From JBDREF01 sp043820045 (GTDB lineage: Bacteria > Planctomycetota > Phycisphaerae > Sedimentisphaerales > Anaerobacaceae): DNA of 7,478 nucleotides. The notes below the pieces were generated by a model, which was not told where the DNA came from, ran no database searches, and was given only the letters and a program-made list of their open reading frames with translations. The DNA is taken from positions 1 to 7,478 of the forward strand of contig JBDREF010000029.1 in NCBI GenBank assembly GCA_043820045.1, read 5' to 3'. The position numbers and the translations under genes were made by a program. Below are positions 6,525 through 7,478 of the stretch, one piece after another (position 1 is the stretch's first letter; every line of letters starts with the position of its first letter).

Positions 6525-6553
6525 ACCAAAACAAATAGAAAGGAGAACAAAAC

Positions 6554-7303
6554 ATGCCCTTACTCAAAAGCCCAACCGGCGAACAACATTCCGGTAAAGA
6601 ACTTGTCGAAACGCTAATGGCACCTGATGGAAAGGTGCTATATTCGGCAAAGCACAAGGTTAACCCTGATAGCACATTGGAAACGACAGAGGAGAATTGG
6701 CATCATGAGCCTCTAAAAAGTCTAAACCAAGATTTATTGAAAGGAGTAGAACCAAAGGTTGGTGTAGCTGGTGCAGTGGGGGATGCTGCCGCAACTGCCG
6801 TAGCGGCTGGCAAACTAGCCTGGGATATTATTAAAGAAGGAAAGGTAGTCGGTCAGTCGAGTGATGCAATGACTTGTGTGCTGTCCAAAGCGGATATGGA
6901 TCCAATGAACTATGTGGGGGCCAAGGATAATTCATCTCGTGAATACAGGTGGGAGGTCAATGATGCCTTCACGTTGTTTGGGAAGATTAACTACGTAACA
7001 ATTCGGGTAAAAGCGGATGGGAAATACCTTGCGACTCCTAGTTCAGCTTCCCCTGCGCCTAAGGGTTACTATTTGCCAAGCGTCTATTTAGATGTTGCGC
7101 AATGCACCGTAAATTTTCCTTGTTCCGCAAGTGGTTCAGCCAACCTTGCGAATCCATCGAATATTGGACGTGAAGGAGAAGCCAATGCAGAGGTGAAGAT
7201 ATACGCTAAACTTACTGCTGGATGGTTTGCACAACACTTAGGTATCACTGTTGCTTTTAAGGCTACAGGCAAAAGTGGATTCACGCTCTTGGGGGGAGAA
7301 TAG
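6554..7303 (+). CDS. Hypothetical protein, 249 residues, unrecognised
   Basis: The start is well supported: AAGGAG (6540-6545) lies eight bases before the ATG. I do not recognise the family. There is no signal peptide and no clear transmembrane helix. Residues 1-65 are charged and polar (VETLMAPDGKVLYSAKHKV). Residues 68-98 form a Gly/Ala-rich, amphipathic-looking helical stretch (VGVAGAVGDAAATAVAAGK, then LAWDIIKEGK). Residues about 128-249 look like a beta-rich domain with alternating strands (EYRWEV, NYVTIRVKADGKYLA, GYYLPSVYLDVAQCTVNF, NAEVKIYAKLTAG, ITVAFKATGKSGFTLLG). There are three cysteines (108, 184, 190). Codon use is visibly richer in A/T (AAA, GCA, TTA) than in tex, which fits horizontal acquisition. 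It sits behind a structured leader and an IS30-type element begins just after its stop. A structural, surface or effector-like role is possible, but the sequence gives no basis for choosing. Confidence 0.75.
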   Translation: MPLLKSPTGEQHSGKELVETLMAPDGKVLYSAKHKVNPDSTLETTEENWHHEPLKSLNQDLLKGVEPKVGVAGAVGDAAATAVAAGKLAWDIIKEGKVVGQSSDAMTCVLSKADMDPMNYVGAKDNSSREYRWEVNDAFTLFGKINYVTIRVKADGKYLATPSSASPAPKGYYLPSVYLDVAQCTVNFPCSASGSANLANPSNIGREGEANAEVKIYAKLTAGWFAQHLGITVAFKATGKSGFTLLGGE

Positions 7304-7347
7304 CTTCTGGCGAATTAACATGGTAAGTGCAACACGGGTATAGAGCA

Positions 7348-7417
7348 GACATCGCGAGTCAAATCCGGTAGCTTGGAGTTGTACAAAGACTTCAGACTAC
7401 GGAGTGCTCGCGATGTC
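7348..7417 (+). promoter_or_regulatory. Hairpin sequestering the transposase start codon
   Basis: GACATCGCGAG (7348-7358) is a perfect complement of CTCGCGATGTC (7407-7417), which contains the ATG at 7413-7415. Inside it CCGGTAG (7365-7371) pairs with CTACGG (7397-7402, one bulge), covering part of the GGAG ribosome site, and GGAGTT (7375-7380) pairs with GACTTC (7388-7393, with G-T pairs) around a 7-base loop. RNA reading in from outside would hide both start signals, a known strategy of insertion sequences for limiting transposase made from external promoters. Confidence 0.6.
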
Positions 7418-7478
7418 GTACAACCATCTTACCATGGACGAACGAAATGTCATCTATAGAATGCAATGGCAAGGTTAT
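7413..7478 (+). CDS. IS30-family transposase, N-terminal fragment
   Basis: Twenty-two codons run off the right edge, beginning MSYNHLTMDERNVIYRMQWQ. This matches the start of IS30-family transposases (pattern M-x-Y-x-HLT-x-x-ER-x-x-I), whose N-terminal helix-turn-helix binds the terminal repeats; the DDE catalytic domain would lie outside the window. GGAG (7401-7404) sits eight bases before the ATG. Whether the gene is intact cannot be judged here. Confidence 0.8.
   Translation, partial: MSYNHLTMDERNVIYRMQWQGY

Larger units (their letters stand above)
5773..6553. other. Long gene-poor region with repeats and a structured leader, about 780 bases
   Basis: No reading frame here has a credible combination of start site, ribosome site and protein-like composition. 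The stretch is instead rich in structure: a strong hairpin (5830-5856), a long palindrome (6067-6099), a 15-base direct repeat (6246-6260 and 6368-6382), a promoter candidate (6235-6262) and nested stems (6445-6524) before the orphan gene at 6554. On the minus strand a frame without ATG, open from 5971 toward the creatininase gene, has a protein-like stretch (for example YNNIWSANFEDNRIVEIPR) that could be a gene remnant. Confidence 0.5.
7321..7478 (+). mobile_element. IS30-family insertion sequence, left end only
   Basis: The transposase start at 7413 is IS30-like, so the left end of the element must lie between the orphan gene's stop (7303) and 7413. A plausible terminal repeat begins at TGGTAAGTGCAACACGGG (7321-7338), but the matching right end is outside the window and the exact boundary is uncertain. 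The insertion lies directly behind the orphan gene and may have replaced its original downstream sequence. Confidence 0.55.

Overview
The window looks like chromosomal DNA of a Planctomycetota bacterium, probably the Phycisphaerae/Sedimentisphaerales side. The basis is protein style: an orphan type II pseudopilin with an H-X9-D type C-terminus, a secreted protein with repeated planctomycete-style Fn3-like modules, and a Tat-exported creatininase-family protein. Taxonomy is an inference from these features; no rRNA or other marker gene is present.

Layout, left to right. (1) 1-1052, minus strand: the N-terminal 350 residues of a secreted cell-surface protein that continues past the left edge, with a good promoter at 1281-1310. 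(2) 1509-2384, plus strand, divergent from it: a single pseudopilin-like protein. (3) 2632-4785, plus: tex, an S1-domain transcription accessory protein with its own near-consensus promoter at 2539-2567 and a TTG start. (4) 4807-5772, minus, convergent with tex: a Tat-signal creatininase-family amidohydrolase. The two stop codons lie in opposite arms of one small hairpin. (5) 5773-6553: about 780 bases with no convincing gene, but holding two strong palindromes that look like interspersed REP-type repeats, a 15-base direct repeat, a possible promoter and a nested-hairpin leader. (6) 6554-7303, plus: an unrecognised 249-residue protein in visibly more A/T-rich codons. (7) About 7321-7478: the left end of an IS30-family insertion sequence, cut by the window edge, with the start codon of its transposase locked in a hairpin.

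The first 5.8 kb reads as ordinary, independently transcribed genes with no shared pathway. The last 1.7 kb reads as an accessory region: repeats, an orphan gene behind a structured leader, and an IS. I see no complete defence, retron, CRISPR or toxin-antitoxin system. The most unusual unit is the structured leader plus orphan gene at 6235-7303; calling it a system would be speculation.
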